A DNA stretch of 64,000 bases from Flavobacterium foetidum (GCF_004634245.1 NZ_SJTF01000001.1:310001-374000), one strand, 5' to 3'; positions 44,315 through 54,779 are shown, counted from the first letter of the stretch. Made by a program: numbers and translations. The notes: a model not told the origin generated them from the letters alone.

Positions 44315-46408
44315 ATGAGTAAAGCAATATATATAGCAACAAGCGATCACAACAGCGGTAAATCGATTATCACGCTCGGCTTAATGAGCATCTTAATCGG
44401 AAAGACTGCCAAAGTGGGTTATTTTAGACCTATAATCGAAGATTTTGTTGACGGCGAGGTAGACAACCATATTGAGACCGTTTTGTCGTATTTTAACCTT
44501 GATATTCATTTTGAAGATGCATATGCGATAACCAAAAGCAGATTAATCAAGAAAAAGAATAAAGGAAAAATAGGCGAGGTTCTCGATTTAATCATCGAAA
44601 AGTATAAAAAACTAGAAGAACGTTTTGATTTTGTTCTGGTTGAAGGAACAAGTTTTACGGGAGAAGGAACTTCAATCGAACTAGATTTGAACGTTTTAAT
44701 CGCTAAAAATCTCGGAATCCCAACGATTATTGTTGGTTCAGGCGTTGGTAAAACTCTAGAAGAACTTTTAGACAGTTTGTATCTCGTTTACGATTCGTTC
44801 AAAATAAAAGAGGTTGAGGTATTATCTGTTTTTGCTAATAAAGTGCAACCAGAAAACATAGAATTGGTTACGAATAGTCTACAGAAAACTTTGCCTTCAA
44901 CTGTGTTGGTTAATACGATTCCGTTGATTTCGAGTTTGAATAATCCGACAATGCAGGAGATTGTAAACGAATTGGATGCTAAAGTCTTATTTGGAGAAAA
45001 TTATCTCAATAACGAAATTGGTCATTACAGTGTAGGAGCAATGCAATTGCATAATTATTTGGTTCATTTAAATGATAATGCTTTAGTAATTACTCCGGGT
45101 GACCGTTCTGATATTATTTTGGGAGCTTTACAGGCTAATGAATCGGCTAACTATCCAACCATTTCTGGAATTATCCTTACGGGAAATATTGTTCCAGAAG
45201 AAAGTATCTTAAAGCTTATAGAAGGACTTTCGGCAATTGTTCCGATTATTGCGGTTGACGGCGGTACGTATCATATTACCAATAAAATTGGTTCTATCAA
45301 ATCTGAGATTTACGCTAATAACACGCATAAGATTGAGACTTCTATAACTACATTTGAGAAATACGTTGATAATGAAGCTTTATCAGAAAGATTAATCACT
45401 TTCCAAGCAGAAGGAATGACGCCAAAAATGTTTCAGTACAACATGGTTAAAAGGGCTAAACAGCATAGAAAACATATTGTACTACCGGAAGGAAATGATG
45501 ACCGAATCATTACTGCAGCATCAAGATTATTGGATATGGATGTGGTTGATATTTCGATTATTGGCGATAAAAAGCAAATTGAAAATAAAGTCATCGAACT
45601 TGGAATTACGCTTGATTTTTCTAAAGTAAATATCATCAATCCGATAGAATCTGAGTTTTATGAAGATTATGCAAATACGTACTATGAGCTGAGAAAAGCC
45701 AAAAACGTAAGTATTACAATGGCAAGAGATTTAATGGAAGACGTATCGTATTTCGGAACCATGATGGTGTACAAAGGCCATGCAGATGGAATGGTTTCTG
45801 GAGCTGCGCATACCACCCAACATACGATTTTACCAGCATTGCAGTTCATCAAAACTAAACCTAATTCTTCTGTAGTTTCCTCTGTATTTTTTATGTGTTT
45901 AGAAGACAGAGTTTCGGTTTTCGGAGATTGTGCCATCAATCCGAACCCAACGGCAGAGCAATTGGCAGAAATCGCTATTTCTTCAGCAGAATCTAGTTTA
46001 GCATTCGGAATTGAGCCCAAAATAGCCATGCTTTCTTATTCTTCTGGCTCATCTGGAAAAGGAGATGAAGTAGAAAAAGTGCGAACTGCAACCGAAATTG
46101 TAAAAGAAAAAAGACCAGATCTTAAAATTGAAGGCCCAATTCAGTACGATGCTGCGGTTGATTTAAGCGTTGGAAAAAGCAAAATGCCAGATTCTGAAGT
46201 AGCAGGTCAGGCAAGTGTATTAATTTTTCCGGATTTAAATACAGGAAACAACACGTATAAAGCCGTACAGAGAGAAACGGGCGCTTTAGCAATTGGCCCA
46301 ATGCTTCAAGGATTAAATAAACCTGTAAACGATTTAAGCCGTGGCTGTACAGTTGATGATATTATCAATACGGTGGTCATTACAGCAATTCAGGCCCAGG
46401 GAATGTAA
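44315..46408 (+). CDS. pta: Phosphate acetyltransferase
   Basis: Interconverts acetyl-CoA and acetyl phosphate. The 697-residue long form: an N-terminal P-loop/BioD-like region (SDHNSGKSI; residues 1-220), a DRTGG-type regulatory domain (about 225-340) and a C-terminal catalytic domain (about 370-690) with HRKHIVLPEGNDDR, GMVSGAAHTTQHTILP and YSSGSSGKGDEVEKV. With ackA downstream it runs the acetate pathway. The usual tight pta-ackA spacing is replaced by a 560-bp repeat tract. Confidence 0.97.
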   Translation: MSKAIYIATSDHNSGKSIITLGLMSILIGKTAKVGYFRPIIEDFVDGEVDNHIETVLSYFNLDIHFEDAYAITKSRLIKKKNKGKIGEVLDLIIEKYKKLEERFDFVLVEGTSFTGEGTSIELDLNVLIAKNLGIPTIIVGSGVGKTLEELLDSLYLVYDSFKIKEVEVLSVFANKVQPENIELVTNSLQKTLPSTVLVNTIPLISSLNNPTMQEIVNELDAKVLFGENYLNNEIGHYSVGAMQLHNYLVHLNDNALVITPGDRSDIILGALQANESANYPTISGIILTGNIVPEESILKLIEGLSAIVPIIAVDGGTYHITNKIGSIKSEIYANNTHKIETSITTFEKYVDNEALSERLITFQAEGMTPKMFQYNMVKRAKQHRKHIVLPEGNDDRIITAASRLLDMDVVDISIIGDKKQIENKVIELGITLDFSKVNIINPIESEFYEDYANTYYELRKAKNVSITMARDLMEDVSYFGTMMVYKGHADGMVSGAAHTTQHTILPALQFIKTKPNSSVVSSVFFMCLEDRVSVFGDCAINPNPTAEQLAEIAISSAESSLAFGIEPKIAMLSYSSGSSGKGDEVEKVRTATEIVKEKRPDLKIEGPIQYDAAVDLSVGKSKMPDSEVAGQASVLIFPDLNTGNNTYKAVQRETGALAIGPMLQGLNKPVNDLSRGCTVDDIINTVVITAIQAQGM

Positions 46409-46420
46409 TTCAATTAAAAA

Positions 46421-46965
46421 TTGAGAATTAAAAATTAAAAAATATTGAACGCGGATGAAACAGATTCGCTATCGCGAAAACACAGATTTGCACAGATTTT
46501 ACTTTTATAAAATTATAAATTGAGAATTAAAAATTAAAAATATGGAACACGGATGAGACAGATTCGCTATCGCGAAAACGCAGATTTACACAGATTTTAC
46601 TTTTATAAAATTATAAATTGAGAATTAAAAATTAAAAATATGGAACGCGGATGAGACAGATTCGCTGTCGCGAAAACTATTTTGATGAAATGAAAAATCC
46701 GTTTTAATCCGCGTCTTTACGAAGTAAATCCGTTTCATCTGCGTTCTGATCTCAAAAATAAAAAAAGAATTAAAAATTAAGAAATGGAACACGGGTGAGA
46801 CAGATTCGCTATCGCGAAAACGCAGATTTGCACAGATTTTACTTTTAATAAAAAAAAATCCGTTTTTAATCCGCGTCTTTACGAAGTAAATCCGCTTCAT
46901 CCGCGTACTAATCTCAACAATAAAAAAAACTTAGTGACTTAGCGCCTTTGCGGCAAAAAACATAA
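46421..46965. repeat. Tandem repeats between pta and ackA
   Basis: A ~98-bp unit starting TTGAGAATTAAAAATTAAAA occurs at 46421, 46520 and 46618, with a diverged copy at about 46766. Each unit holds a TTCGC-TATC-GCGAA hairpin (46465, 46563, 46661 and 46805; the third has loop TGTC). The last parts contain the inverted phrase AATCCGCGTCTTTACGAAGT twice. Any reading frame here repeats internally and looks like a shadow of the repeat. Confidence 0.85.
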
Positions 46966-46968
46966 AAA

Positions 46969-48153
46969 ATGAAAATACTTATCATAAACTCAGGAAGTTC
47001 ATCAATAAAATATCAATTAATGGTGATGCCGACAAACGAAGTAATTTGTTCAGGTATGATTGACCGAATTGGTTTAGAAACTTCAAATATTACTTTTAAG
47101 ACAGCATCAAATTCGATTGAAGAAATATTGCCGATTCCAACCCACAAAGTAGGTTTGCAGAAAGTTTCGGATTTGCTTTTAGATCCTGAAAAAGGAGTGA
47201 TTAAAACTACTTCAGAAATCGCTGCGGTGGGGCACAGAGTCGTTCATGGAGGAAGTTATTTTTCTGATACGACAGAAATTACAGAAGAAGTAAAAGAAAA
47301 AATAAAAGAGCTTTCTGAACTAGCGCCTTTGCATAATCCAGCTCATTTGGTTGGAATAAATGTAGCAGAAGAAATCTTTTCTGAAGCCAAACAAGTAGCG
47401 GTTTTTGATACCGCTTTTCATCAGACAATTCCGGTTGAGGCGCATAAATATGCTATTCCGAATTTCCTTTTAACAGAACATAAAGTTCGTGTTTACGGTT
47501 TTCACGGAACAAGCCATAAATATGTTTCAGAACAAGCAATCAAATATCTAGAAAAAAGTGCTAAGATAATTACCATTCACTTAGGAAATGGCTGCAGTAT
47601 GTCTGCTGTAAAAGAGGGAAAAAGCATCGATACCACAATGGGATTTTCGCCAGCAAATGGTTTAATTATGGGAACTCGTGCGGGTGATATCGACCAATCG
47701 GTTATCTTTTACTTAGTGAAAAATTTAGGCTATACTCCAGACGAGGTAAATTCTATTTTATTGAAACAAAGCGGTATGCTCGGATTGACGGGCTACAGCG
47801 ATCTTCGTGATATCGAATCGAGAGCAGAAGAAGGAGATAAGGACTGCCAATTGGCTTTGCTGATGAATGCCTACAGAATTAAAAAGACAATTGGTGCTTA
47901 TGCTGCGGCCTTGAACGGATTGGACGCTATTATTTTTACTGCCGGAATTGGCGAAAACTCATCGTATATGCGAAAACTAGTTTGTACAGATATGGATTAT
48001 TTTGGAATTGAAATCGACGCAGCAAAAAATCAGATTCGTTCTAAGGAAATAAGAGAAATCAACTCAGAAAACTCACTTGTAAAAGTGTTGGTTGTTCCTA
48101 CTGATGAAGAATATGAAATTGCAAATCAAGTTTTTCAATTGCTGAATAATTAA
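46969..48153 (+). CDS. ackA: Acetate kinase
   Basis: Makes acetate and ATP from acetyl phosphate and ADP. The 394-residue ASKHA-fold kinase has NSGSSSIKYQL at the N-terminus, GHRVVHGG, FDTAFHQTIP, HLGNGCSM and FTAGIGENS in order, including the catalytic Asp/Arg of the family. Same direction as pta but separated by the repeat tract; it may have its own promoter there, though no TAnnTTTG box was clear. Confidence 0.98.
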   Translation: MKILIINSGSSSIKYQLMVMPTNEVICSGMIDRIGLETSNITFKTASNSIEEILPIPTHKVGLQKVSDLLLDPEKGVIKTTSEIAAVGHRVVHGGSYFSDTTEITEEVKEKIKELSELAPLHNPAHLVGINVAEEIFSEAKQVAVFDTAFHQTIPVEAHKYAIPNFLLTEHKVRVYGFHGTSHKYVSEQAIKYLEKSAKIITIHLGNGCSMSAVKEGKSIDTTMGFSPANGLIMGTRAGDIDQSVIFYLVKNLGYTPDEVNSILLKQSGMLGLTGYSDLRDIESRAEEGDKDCQLALLMNAYRIKKTIGAYAAALNGLDAIIFTAGIGENSSYMRKLVCTDMDYFGIEIDAAKNQIRSKEIREINSENSLVKVLVVPTDEEYEIANQVFQLLNN

Positions 48154-48177
48154 TTTAAAAGATATTTAAGTTACTTT

Positions 48178-48684
48178 ATGCCACTAACAAAAGTTTCATT
48201 AAATCAATTTGATATACAATCTTTAAAAGGGAAAAAAAGATATAACTCGCGTTTTAGAATCTGGATTTCATTTATATCGATTTTAGTTTTTGCAATAATA
48301 TATTTATCTGTTGGTTTCGATGCGTCAAATAATGTTTTTAAGTTTTTTGCAATCGTTACAATTGTCGCTCATTTATTTTTATTTATAAGCTCAACTGTAG
48401 ATAATGGCTTTAGCCATGATTTGAAAGAAAAACAGAAATACGCAGGAATATTAAAAGCAATAAAAAAAGAACATTGGATAGATGATGAAAATGGTTGGGA
48501 GAGATTTAAAGTTGATTTTGGAGAATGGAAAATAGGAGTTAAATCCTTTCAAAAAGCGTATTGGGAGAAAATAAATGAAGGAGATGAATTTTACATCGAA
48601 CAAGCTGTAAATTCTGGATTTGTTTTCAAGTTGGAAAAAGATAATGTGGACTTTAAAATGGGGTTACAAATAGAAATAAAATAG
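48178..48684 (+). CDS. Small membrane protein of unknown function
   Basis: A 168-residue protein with two TM helices (about 29-46 and 55-75) and a soluble C-terminal part (about 85-168), beta-rich with a regular W/F pattern (DFGEWKIGVKSFQKAYWEKI). No signal peptide or catalytic motif. It lies 24 bp after ackA and ends at a terminator. I do not recognise the family. Confidence 0.6.
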   Translation: MPLTKVSLNQFDIQSLKGKKRYNSRFRIWISFISILVFAIIYLSVGFDASNNVFKFFAIVTIVAHLFLFISSTVDNGFSHDLKEKQKYAGILKAIKKEHWIDDENGWERFKVDFGEWKIGVKSFQKAYWEKINEGDEFYIEQAVNSGFVFKLEKDNVDFKMGLQIEIK

Positions 48685-48706
48685 TCTTATAGTTCGTTTA
48701 TTAGAT

Positions 48707-48735
48707 AAAAGCTTCTCATTTGAGGAGCTTTTTTT
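48707..48735 (+). terminator. Intrinsic terminator before the PUL
   Basis: AAAGCTTCTC, loop ATTT, GAGGAGCTTTT with one mismatch, then T-run; it separates ackA/hypothetical transcription from the PUL regulator. Confidence 0.8.
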
Positions 48736-48760
48736 GCATGTGAAATTAAATATTTGTGAG

Positions 48761-48768
48761 TATCTTTG
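48761..48768 (+). promoter_or_regulatory. -7 box of the PUL regulator
   Basis: TATCTTTG, a perfect match; TTTG at 48733-48736 is 24 nt upstream. Transcription near 48774 would leave the TTG at 48787 as the usable start. Confidence 0.5.
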
Positions 48769-48786
48769 GGTATAAATCCGAACATA

Positions 48787-51531
48787 TTGAAATCGATACT
48801 TATAAAATCAGTTTTCTTCTTTTTCATTGCTTTCCACATTCAGGCACAAGAATTACTTCCTTTCGTTGAAAATTACAACAAATCAGACTATCAGGGCGAT
48901 AACCAAATTTGGAATGTCGCACAGGGGAAAGATGGAGCAATGTATTTTGCTAATAATCATTACTTGCTTCGTTATGATGGTGTAAAATGGGAAAAATACA
49001 CACTTCCGAACAAAACCATTATCCGCTCAATTTTAATTGAAGGCGACAAGATATATTCTGGTTCCTATAAAGAATTTGGTTATTGGTACAGGAAAAACAG
49101 CAAGATGCATTATGTCTCGATTACAAAAAAACTTAGGTTGTTTGATGAAAAGGATAATGAAGAAATCTGGAAAATTTTCAGGTTCAAAGGAGCGCTTTAC
49201 TTTCAGTCATTCAATGATATTTTTATTTATGACGGAAAAAATATTAAAAAGATAAAATTCCCCTTCCTGATTTCGTATTGTTTTCCTGTAGAAAATAATC
49301 TGTATGCGGCCTCGGTTAGATATGGGATTTTCAAAATGAACGGGAACAGAATTGCGAATCCAAAAGGATGGAATGTTCTAAAAAATACCGTCGTTCATGC
49401 GATTGAGAAATACAAAGGCAAGACTTATATTTTTACCCAGAAAAAAGGAGTTTTTGTTGTTGAAAAAAATGGTTTAAGATCTTGGGACAATCCGATAAAT
49501 GAAACTTTAAAAAGTGCAACAATCAATGTTGCAAAATTCATAAAGGGCAATAAACTTGTTATCGGGACCGGAAATAGAGGGATTATTATTCTAGATCTTT
49601 CTACCAATCTCTATAAAAACATTGAGCGGGATAATGTCTTAATGAACAATTCGGTTCTGAGTCTAGCAATCGACAAGGAAAATGATTTATGGCTCGGACT
49701 CGATAACGGAATTGCGCATGTCGAGGTAAATTCGCCTATTTCTTTCTTTTATGATAACTCAGGAATTTTAGGTTCGGTCTATTCAGTTGCCATTACCAAT
49801 AAAGGGTATTTGATTGCTTCCAATCACGGCGTTTTTGAATATGCGGCAGGAAAATTTAACATGATGCCCAATACACAGGGACAAGGATGGAATATTTCTA
49901 AAATTGACAATAAATACATTATAGGACACAACGATGGATCATTTTCATACGATAACGGTTCTCTGACCAAAATAAATGGAGTAAGTGGTGGTTGGAACAT
50001 GTCTAAAAGCAGCATCAATGATACCTATTTTCAGTCAACTTACAGTGGCATATTGGTTTACGACAATTATAAAGATCTGACCCAATACAAAATTATAAAA
50101 GGTCTGGCTAAACCAATCAAATATGTTGCTCAGAATAAAAGAAACGAAATTTGGGCTGCCGATAATTATCGTGGTCTGTATCGAGTTTTACTAGACGATA
50201 ACTACAACACCAAAAAGGTTGAAAATGTAACGCAGCAAAATAAAATTACGAATGATTTCGGAATCAAAATTTTTGAGTTTAGAAAAGAAATTTTGTTTCT
50301 GATTAATAATTCCTGGTATACTTTTAATTCGATAAGCAATAAGTTGGTTGAAAATGAATTGTTTAATTCCACTTTCAAAAATGTTTCAGATGTCGTTTCT
50401 ATAGACGAAGACCACTTTATGGTTTTGCAGAATGGTGTTTTATATCATATTTATGCTTCGGGAAATAAGTTTATATGGAATATTATTCAGGAAAAATATT
50501 ACAAAGGAAAACTCATTAATGAAAACCTTAGAATTTTTAAAAATCAAAATCATTACTTATTCAATCTTGATGATGGTTTCATTTCCTTAAAGCTAGAATA
50601 TGAAAATAAACAAAAATCTGCTGTAGAGATTGAAGCTTTCAGCGATTCAAATCTAGTTCCGAATGACTCAAAAATAAAATTCAATACCGAATTGAAGATT
50701 AATGTCATTTCTGGAATTTATGGAGCAAGCAAGCCAAATCTATTTTACAGGTTTGATAAAAGCAAGGAATATACGCCAATTTCAGACGGGTTGATTATAC
50801 TCAATAATCTCAGCAGTGGTTTTCATAGTGTGGAAATTTATAAGCATGATGGCGCTACTTATGACAAGGTTTCTACCTTTGAGTTTAAAGTTGCCGAACC
50901 TTGGTACTTTTCGTTTTGGATGGTTATGCTTTATTTGCTCGTTATTGGTGCAATCCTCTTTTTCTATTACAGATGGAACAAATTCCGTTATACTCAAAAA
51001 TTGAAATTGCAGGCAGAAGAACTCAAACACCAGCAAGAAATTCTCGAAATGGAATTGAAGAAAGAAAACGAACTGAATATTCAGGAATATGAAAAACATA
51101 TTCTAGAGCTTGAATTGCAGACAAAATCTTCTGAGGTGGCTGGCAAATCGCTTTCTATTGCAAAACAAAGCGAAATGATTGAGAATATTCAAAATATTCT
51201 AGAAACCGAAAAAGATTTCAGCAAGCTTAAAAGCGAAATCAAAAAAGCGATTAAAATTAATGAAGTAAACAAACACGAGTGGGAAACTTTTGAAACTAAC
51301 CTCAATCAGATTCATAACGAGTTTATCATTAATCTGACAAAGAAATTCCCGAATCTTACACCCAAAGATATTAAACTCTGTGTGTACCTAAAAATGAACC
51401 TTTCTTCGAAAGAAATTGCACCTTTAATGAATATCTCATTTAGAGGTGTAGAATTGCACAGATATCGTCTTAGAAAGAAACTTAATCTCACTCAGGATGA
51501 AAACCTCTCAAAGTTTTTATTAAGTCTGTAA
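48787..51531 (+). CDS. Beta-propeller sensor / LuxR-type transcription regulator of the PUL
   Basis: A ~914-residue one-protein regulator. The signal peptide starts MKSILIKSVFFFFIAFHIQAQ if the TTG at 48787 is used; the earlier TTG at 48766 lies inside the -7 box. A large periplasmic region of Reg_prop-type beta-propeller blades (short repeats such as NDLWLGLDNGIAHVEV) and a Y_Y_Y-like domain (about 640-715) precede one TM helix (about 722-742). A cytoplasmic coiled coil (about 745-835) follows, and finally a GerE/LuxR-type HTH (LTPKDIKLCVYLKMNLSSKEIAPLMN). No histidine kinase domain is present, unlike hybrid two-component sensors. It directly precedes susC and is the likely activator of the PUL. 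Confidence 0.92.
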   Translation: MKSILIKSVFFFFIAFHIQAQELLPFVENYNKSDYQGDNQIWNVAQGKDGAMYFANNHYLLRYDGVKWEKYTLPNKTIIRSILIEGDKIYSGSYKEFGYWYRKNSKMHYVSITKKLRLFDEKDNEEIWKIFRFKGALYFQSFNDIFIYDGKNIKKIKFPFLISYCFPVENNLYAASVRYGIFKMNGNRIANPKGWNVLKNTVVHAIEKYKGKTYIFTQKKGVFVVEKNGLRSWDNPINETLKSATINVAKFIKGNKLVIGTGNRGIIILDLSTNLYKNIERDNVLMNNSVLSLAIDKENDLWLGLDNGIAHVEVNSPISFFYDNSGILGSVYSVAITNKGYLIASNHGVFEYAAGKFNMMPNTQGQGWNISKIDNKYIIGHNDGSFSYDNGSLTKINGVSGGWNMSKSSINDTYFQSTYSGILVYDNYKDLTQYKIIKGLAKPIKYVAQNKRNEIWAADNYRGLYRVLLDDNYNTKKVENVTQQNKITNDFGIKIFEFRKEILFLINNSWYTFNSISNKLVENELFNSTFKNVSDVVSIDEDHFMVLQNGVLYHIYASGNKFIWNIIQEKYYKGKLINENLRIFKNQNHYLFNLDDGFISLKLEYENKQKSAVEIEAFSDSNLVPNDSKIKFNTELKINVISGIYGASKPNLFYRFDKSKEYTPISDGLIILNNLSSGFHSVEIYKHDGATYDKVSTFEFKVAEPWYFSFWMVMLYLLVIGAILFFYYRWNKFRYTQKLKLQAEELKHQQEILEMELKKENELNIQEYEKHILELELQTKSSEVAGKSLSIAKQSEMIENIQNILETEKDFSKLKSEIKKAIKINEVNKHEWETFETNLNQIHNEFIINLTKKFPNLTPKDIKLCVYLKMNLSSKEIAPLMNISFRGVELHRYRLRKKLNLTQDENLSKFLLSL

Positions 51532-51591
51532 GATTTGGTTTCATTTTTTAAACATATTGTATTTTTAAATACCTTTTTTTATATAATTCTA

Positions 51592-51738
51592 ATACATCAT
51601 TACTACATCATAAGAGTGTGTTAAAGGACTATTGTCTAATTTTAACTCTTTGATATACAGTATTTTATTTGTTGTTTTTGATGTAGTGATGTAGTTGTGT
51701 AGTATTGCTAATTGATGTACTACAACGTTGTAATTGCG
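51592..51738 (+). promoter_or_regulatory. Repeat-rich regulatory region of the PUL
   Basis: Three direct 8-base units in a row, GATGTAGT, GATGTAGT and TGTGTAGT (51680-51703), with inverted halves ACTACATC (51602-51609) and GATGTACTACAAC (51714-51726). A perfect palindrome TACAACGTTGTA (51721-51732) overlaps the motif ACGTTGTAATTGCG also found before the GH13 gene. Likely binding sites of the upstream regulator. No TAnnTTTG box was clear. Confidence 0.55.
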
Positions 51739-51775
51739 TAATTTGGCTCTACTAACTTAAACGATTACATACTGT

Positions 51776-54775
51776 ATGAAAAATTTTATTTTTAGCTTTC
51801 TAGCACTCTTGCTGCTACCAGCTTATATGTCTGGACAGTCAATTAAAGGAAAAGTAGTAGACAGTAATGGAGTTGGAATTCCGGGAGCCATAATAGGAGC
51901 TGCGGAATCAAGAACTTCTGCTGATGCTGATTTCGACGGTAACTTTACAATCAATGCCAAAGTAGGAGAGCCATTAAAAGTCTCAATGCTCGGCTTTGAT
52001 GCGGTTACTGTTCCTGCTACTGCTGCGCCAATGACAATTACTTTACAAGAATCTGGAGATACTGCCTTAAAAGAAGTAGTTGTAATTGGATACGGTACAA
52101 GAAAGAAAATTGATAATACTTCATCTGTAAGCTCATTAAAATCAGAGGAGATTACCAAAATGAAAGTATCGAATGCGACTCAGGCAATTCAGGGAAAGGC
52201 TGCCGGAGTTCAAGTAACGGCATCTAATACGCCTGGAGGAACACCGTCAGTAATTATTAGAGGAGTTGGTACTGCATTAGGGGGTAGAAATCCTTTATAT
52301 GTAGTTGACGGAATGCCAACAGACAACATCAACAACATTAACACAAATGACATTACTTCATACGAGGTTTTGAAAGATGCATCTGCTCTTGCCATCTATG
52401 GTACTAGAGGAGCAAATGGTGTTATCATGATTACTACTAAAACTGGTAAAGGTAAGATGACTGTAGACGTTGACAGTTACATCGGATTTAAATCTGCCTT
52501 AAAGAAAGTAAAAATGGCAAACAGCGAAGAATATGCTCGCTATAGTAATGCTGCTTTTAATGATCCAACAAAATTCACTTTGAATCAGCCGATAAATACG
52601 AATTGGTATGATGAAATTACTAGAACAGGTACTTTTTCAGAAAGTAATATTGCAATTTCTGGCTCATCTGAAAGTGTTAAATACTTTTTAAGTGCTGCGA
52701 ACTACGAAGAAAAAGGTATTTTGAATGGAACAGATTATTCTCGAACTACTATTAGAAGTAATAATGAATATAAAATTTCTGACAAGCTTAAACTAAGCCA
52801 AAATTTTAGTGTAAGTTCTATAAAAAACATACCTAAACCACTATCTGCATTTACAACTGCTTACAGACAATCTCCAATGGTTCCTGTACGTTACGCAGAT
52901 GGAAAATACGGAGTACCATTTGTAAATAATGGAGTAGTTGCTCAAACTGGTTCTCAATTTAATTCAGTTGGAAATCCTGTAAGCGCTATAGATTTCAATA
53001 ATGAAAAACAACAAACTGTAATTTTACAGGGAGGTTTAAGATTAGATTATGATATTATCAAATCTTTAAAATTTACTTCTCAATTTAATGGTGAATTTTA
53101 CACGTACAAACAATATAATTATGTTGATAATTTAGCTATATGGTTAGCTGCAGACCCAAATAGAATAGTTTCTGCTTATGATACTAATAGTTTAAATATA
53201 AACACTCTAACAAGAAATAGAGAACAGTATTTTAACTGGAATCTATCAAATTATTTTACATATAACAAAGTTTTCTCAGAAATTCACGATGTTGAAGTTA
53301 CAGCAGGTATAGAAACAAATGTTATTGGTACTAGAGAAAAAATCGGTGTTACAAGAAAAAATGTTGAAGCTAATTCAAATTACTGGGCTTTAGATAATGT
53401 ACCTTATGCATCGGCGGTAGTTGGTTACACTGATGTAGCATTAAATCAATCTAAATTGTCATCTTATTTTGCTCGTTTCCAATATAAGTTGATGGATAAA
53501 TACTTATTTACAGGTACTGTAAGACGTGACGGATCATCACAATTTTCTGAAGGTAATCGTTGGGGAACTTTCCCATCATTCGGTGCTGGATGGATTGTTA
53601 CAAAAGAGAACTTCCTAAGTAATGTTAAAGGTCTTAATTTATTAAAAATTAGAGGTTCATGGGGTAGATTAGGTAACCAAAAAGTGCCACTAAACAATCA
53701 AACTTTTACATCTGGACTAAACTATGGACCAAATGCAGGTTCAGGTATTACTGTAGATTCATCTGTGGATCCAAATTTATCATGGGAGATTGTTGAAGAA
53801 CTTTCTGGAGGTTTTGATATTGAAATGTTCGACAACAGATTAAAAGGATCTTTTGATGTGTATGATAAGAATACAAAAAATGCAATTTTATATGTTTTGC
53901 CATATTCAACTTCGGGACTTACTCAAAGAACAGCTACTCACGTTGGAGAAGTGTCAAACAAAGGTTATGAAATTGCTTTACGTTGGGATGATAAAATAAA
54001 CGATAACTTAAGCTACTGGGTTGGAGGTAACTTCTCTCACAATCAAAATAAGTTAGCAAGTTTAAATAATCCATCTATCGCTCCAATTGTTTCAGGAAAT
54101 TTAGGAAATGGACAAAATACAAAATTGCTTGATTTCACGTCTGTTGGACGCCCTATTGGTAGTTTCTACATGTACGAATATGCAGGAGTAGATCCAGCAA
54201 ATGGACAGATGTTGTACTACAATGCTAATGGAGATAAAGTTGCTCAAGGTGCTTTAAACGAAGTTAATGATAAGAAATATGTAGGTTCAGTTTTACCAAC
54301 TACTAATTACGGAGTTACTTTAGGTTTAACTTACAAAGACATCGACTTTTCTGTTGATGGATACGGTACTGGAGGAGCAAAAGTTTATAATGGTAAAAAA
54401 GCACAACGTTTTTCTGGAGAAAATATAGAAGCTTCTCTAACAAGAGATTTTTGGACTCCAACAAATACGACAGCTTCAAATCCAGCTCCGTTTAACCAAG
54501 TTCCGGTTGCTTCAACATATTATTTAGAATCAGCAGACTTCTTTAGAATTAATAACATTACAGTAGGATATAAACTTCCTATTAGAGAAAATAGCTTTAT
54601 TAACTATTGTAGAATCTATGTAAATGCTGTTAATCCATTTATTACTCAAAAATTCTCAGGATTTTCACCAGAAGCATTAGGAGACGGAGAATTAGTGACA
54701 GGTACTCAGGGAGTTGAGCTTGATGCTTACCCATCATTGAGATCATTTGTAATTGGAGCTAATCTAAAATTTTAA
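51776..54775 (+). CDS. susC: SusC/RagA-type TonB-dependent outer-membrane transporter
   Basis: A 999-residue outer-membrane channel for glycan import. The signal peptide (cut after SGQ) is followed by a carboxypeptidase-regulatory-like domain (KGKVVDSNGVGIPGAIIGA, about 22-100), a TonB-box-like stretch VVVIGYGTRKK, the plug domain (about 110-230; GVQVTASNTPGGTPSVIIRG) and the ~770-residue beta barrel ending in Phe (FVIGANLKF). The substrate lid is the SusD protein coded 4 nt downstream. Its regulator is upstream. Confidence 0.98.
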   Translation: MKNFIFSFLALLLLPAYMSGQSIKGKVVDSNGVGIPGAIIGAAESRTSADADFDGNFTINAKVGEPLKVSMLGFDAVTVPATAAPMTITLQESGDTALKEVVVIGYGTRKKIDNTSSVSSLKSEEITKMKVSNATQAIQGKAAGVQVTASNTPGGTPSVIIRGVGTALGGRNPLYVVDGMPTDNINNINTNDITSYEVLKDASALAIYGTRGANGVIMITTKTGKGKMTVDVDSYIGFKSALKKVKMANSEEYARYSNAAFNDPTKFTLNQPINTNWYDEITRTGTFSESNIAISGSSESVKYFLSAANYEEKGILNGTDYSRTTIRSNNEYKISDKLKLSQNFSVSSIKNIPKPLSAFTTAYRQSPMVPVRYADGKYGVPFVNNGVVAQTGSQFNSVGNPVSAIDFNNEKQQTVILQGGLRLDYDIIKSLKFTSQFNGEFYTYKQYNYVDNLAIWLAADPNRIVSAYDTNSLNINTLTRNREQYFNWNLSNYFTYNKVFSEIHDVEVTAGIETNVIGTREKIGVTRKNVEANSNYWALDNVPYASAVVGYTDVALNQSKLSSYFARFQYKLMDKYLFTGTVRRDGSSQFSEGNRWGTFPSFGAGWIVTKENFLSNVKGLNLLKIRGSWGRLGNQKVPLNNQTFTSGLNYGPNAGSGITVDSSVDPNLSWEIVEELSGGFDIEMFDNRLKGSFDVYDKNTKNAILYVLPYSTSGLTQRTATHVGEVSNKGYEIALRWDDKINDNLSYWVGGNFSHNQNKLASLNNPSIAPIVSGNLGNGQNTKLLDFTSVGRPIGSFYMYEYAGVDPANGQMLYYNANGDKVAQGALNEVNDKKYVGSVLPTTNYGVTLGLTYKDIDFSVDGYGTGGAKVYNGKKAQRFSGENIEASLTRDFWTPTNTTASNPAPFNQVPVASTYYLESADFFRINNITVGYKLPIRENSFINYCRIYVNAVNPFITQKFSGFSPEALGDGELVTGTQGVELDAYPSLRSFVIGANLKF

Positions 54776-54779
54776 CATT

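Noticed and set aside
46625..46900. A 91-codon leftward frame with an internal duplication between pta and ackA
   Set aside because: The duplication is the tandem DNA repeat itself; no start signal or domain.
46421..46965. Possible CRISPR array
   Set aside because: Units are long (~98 bp) and nearly identical throughout; there are no unique spacers and no cas genes.
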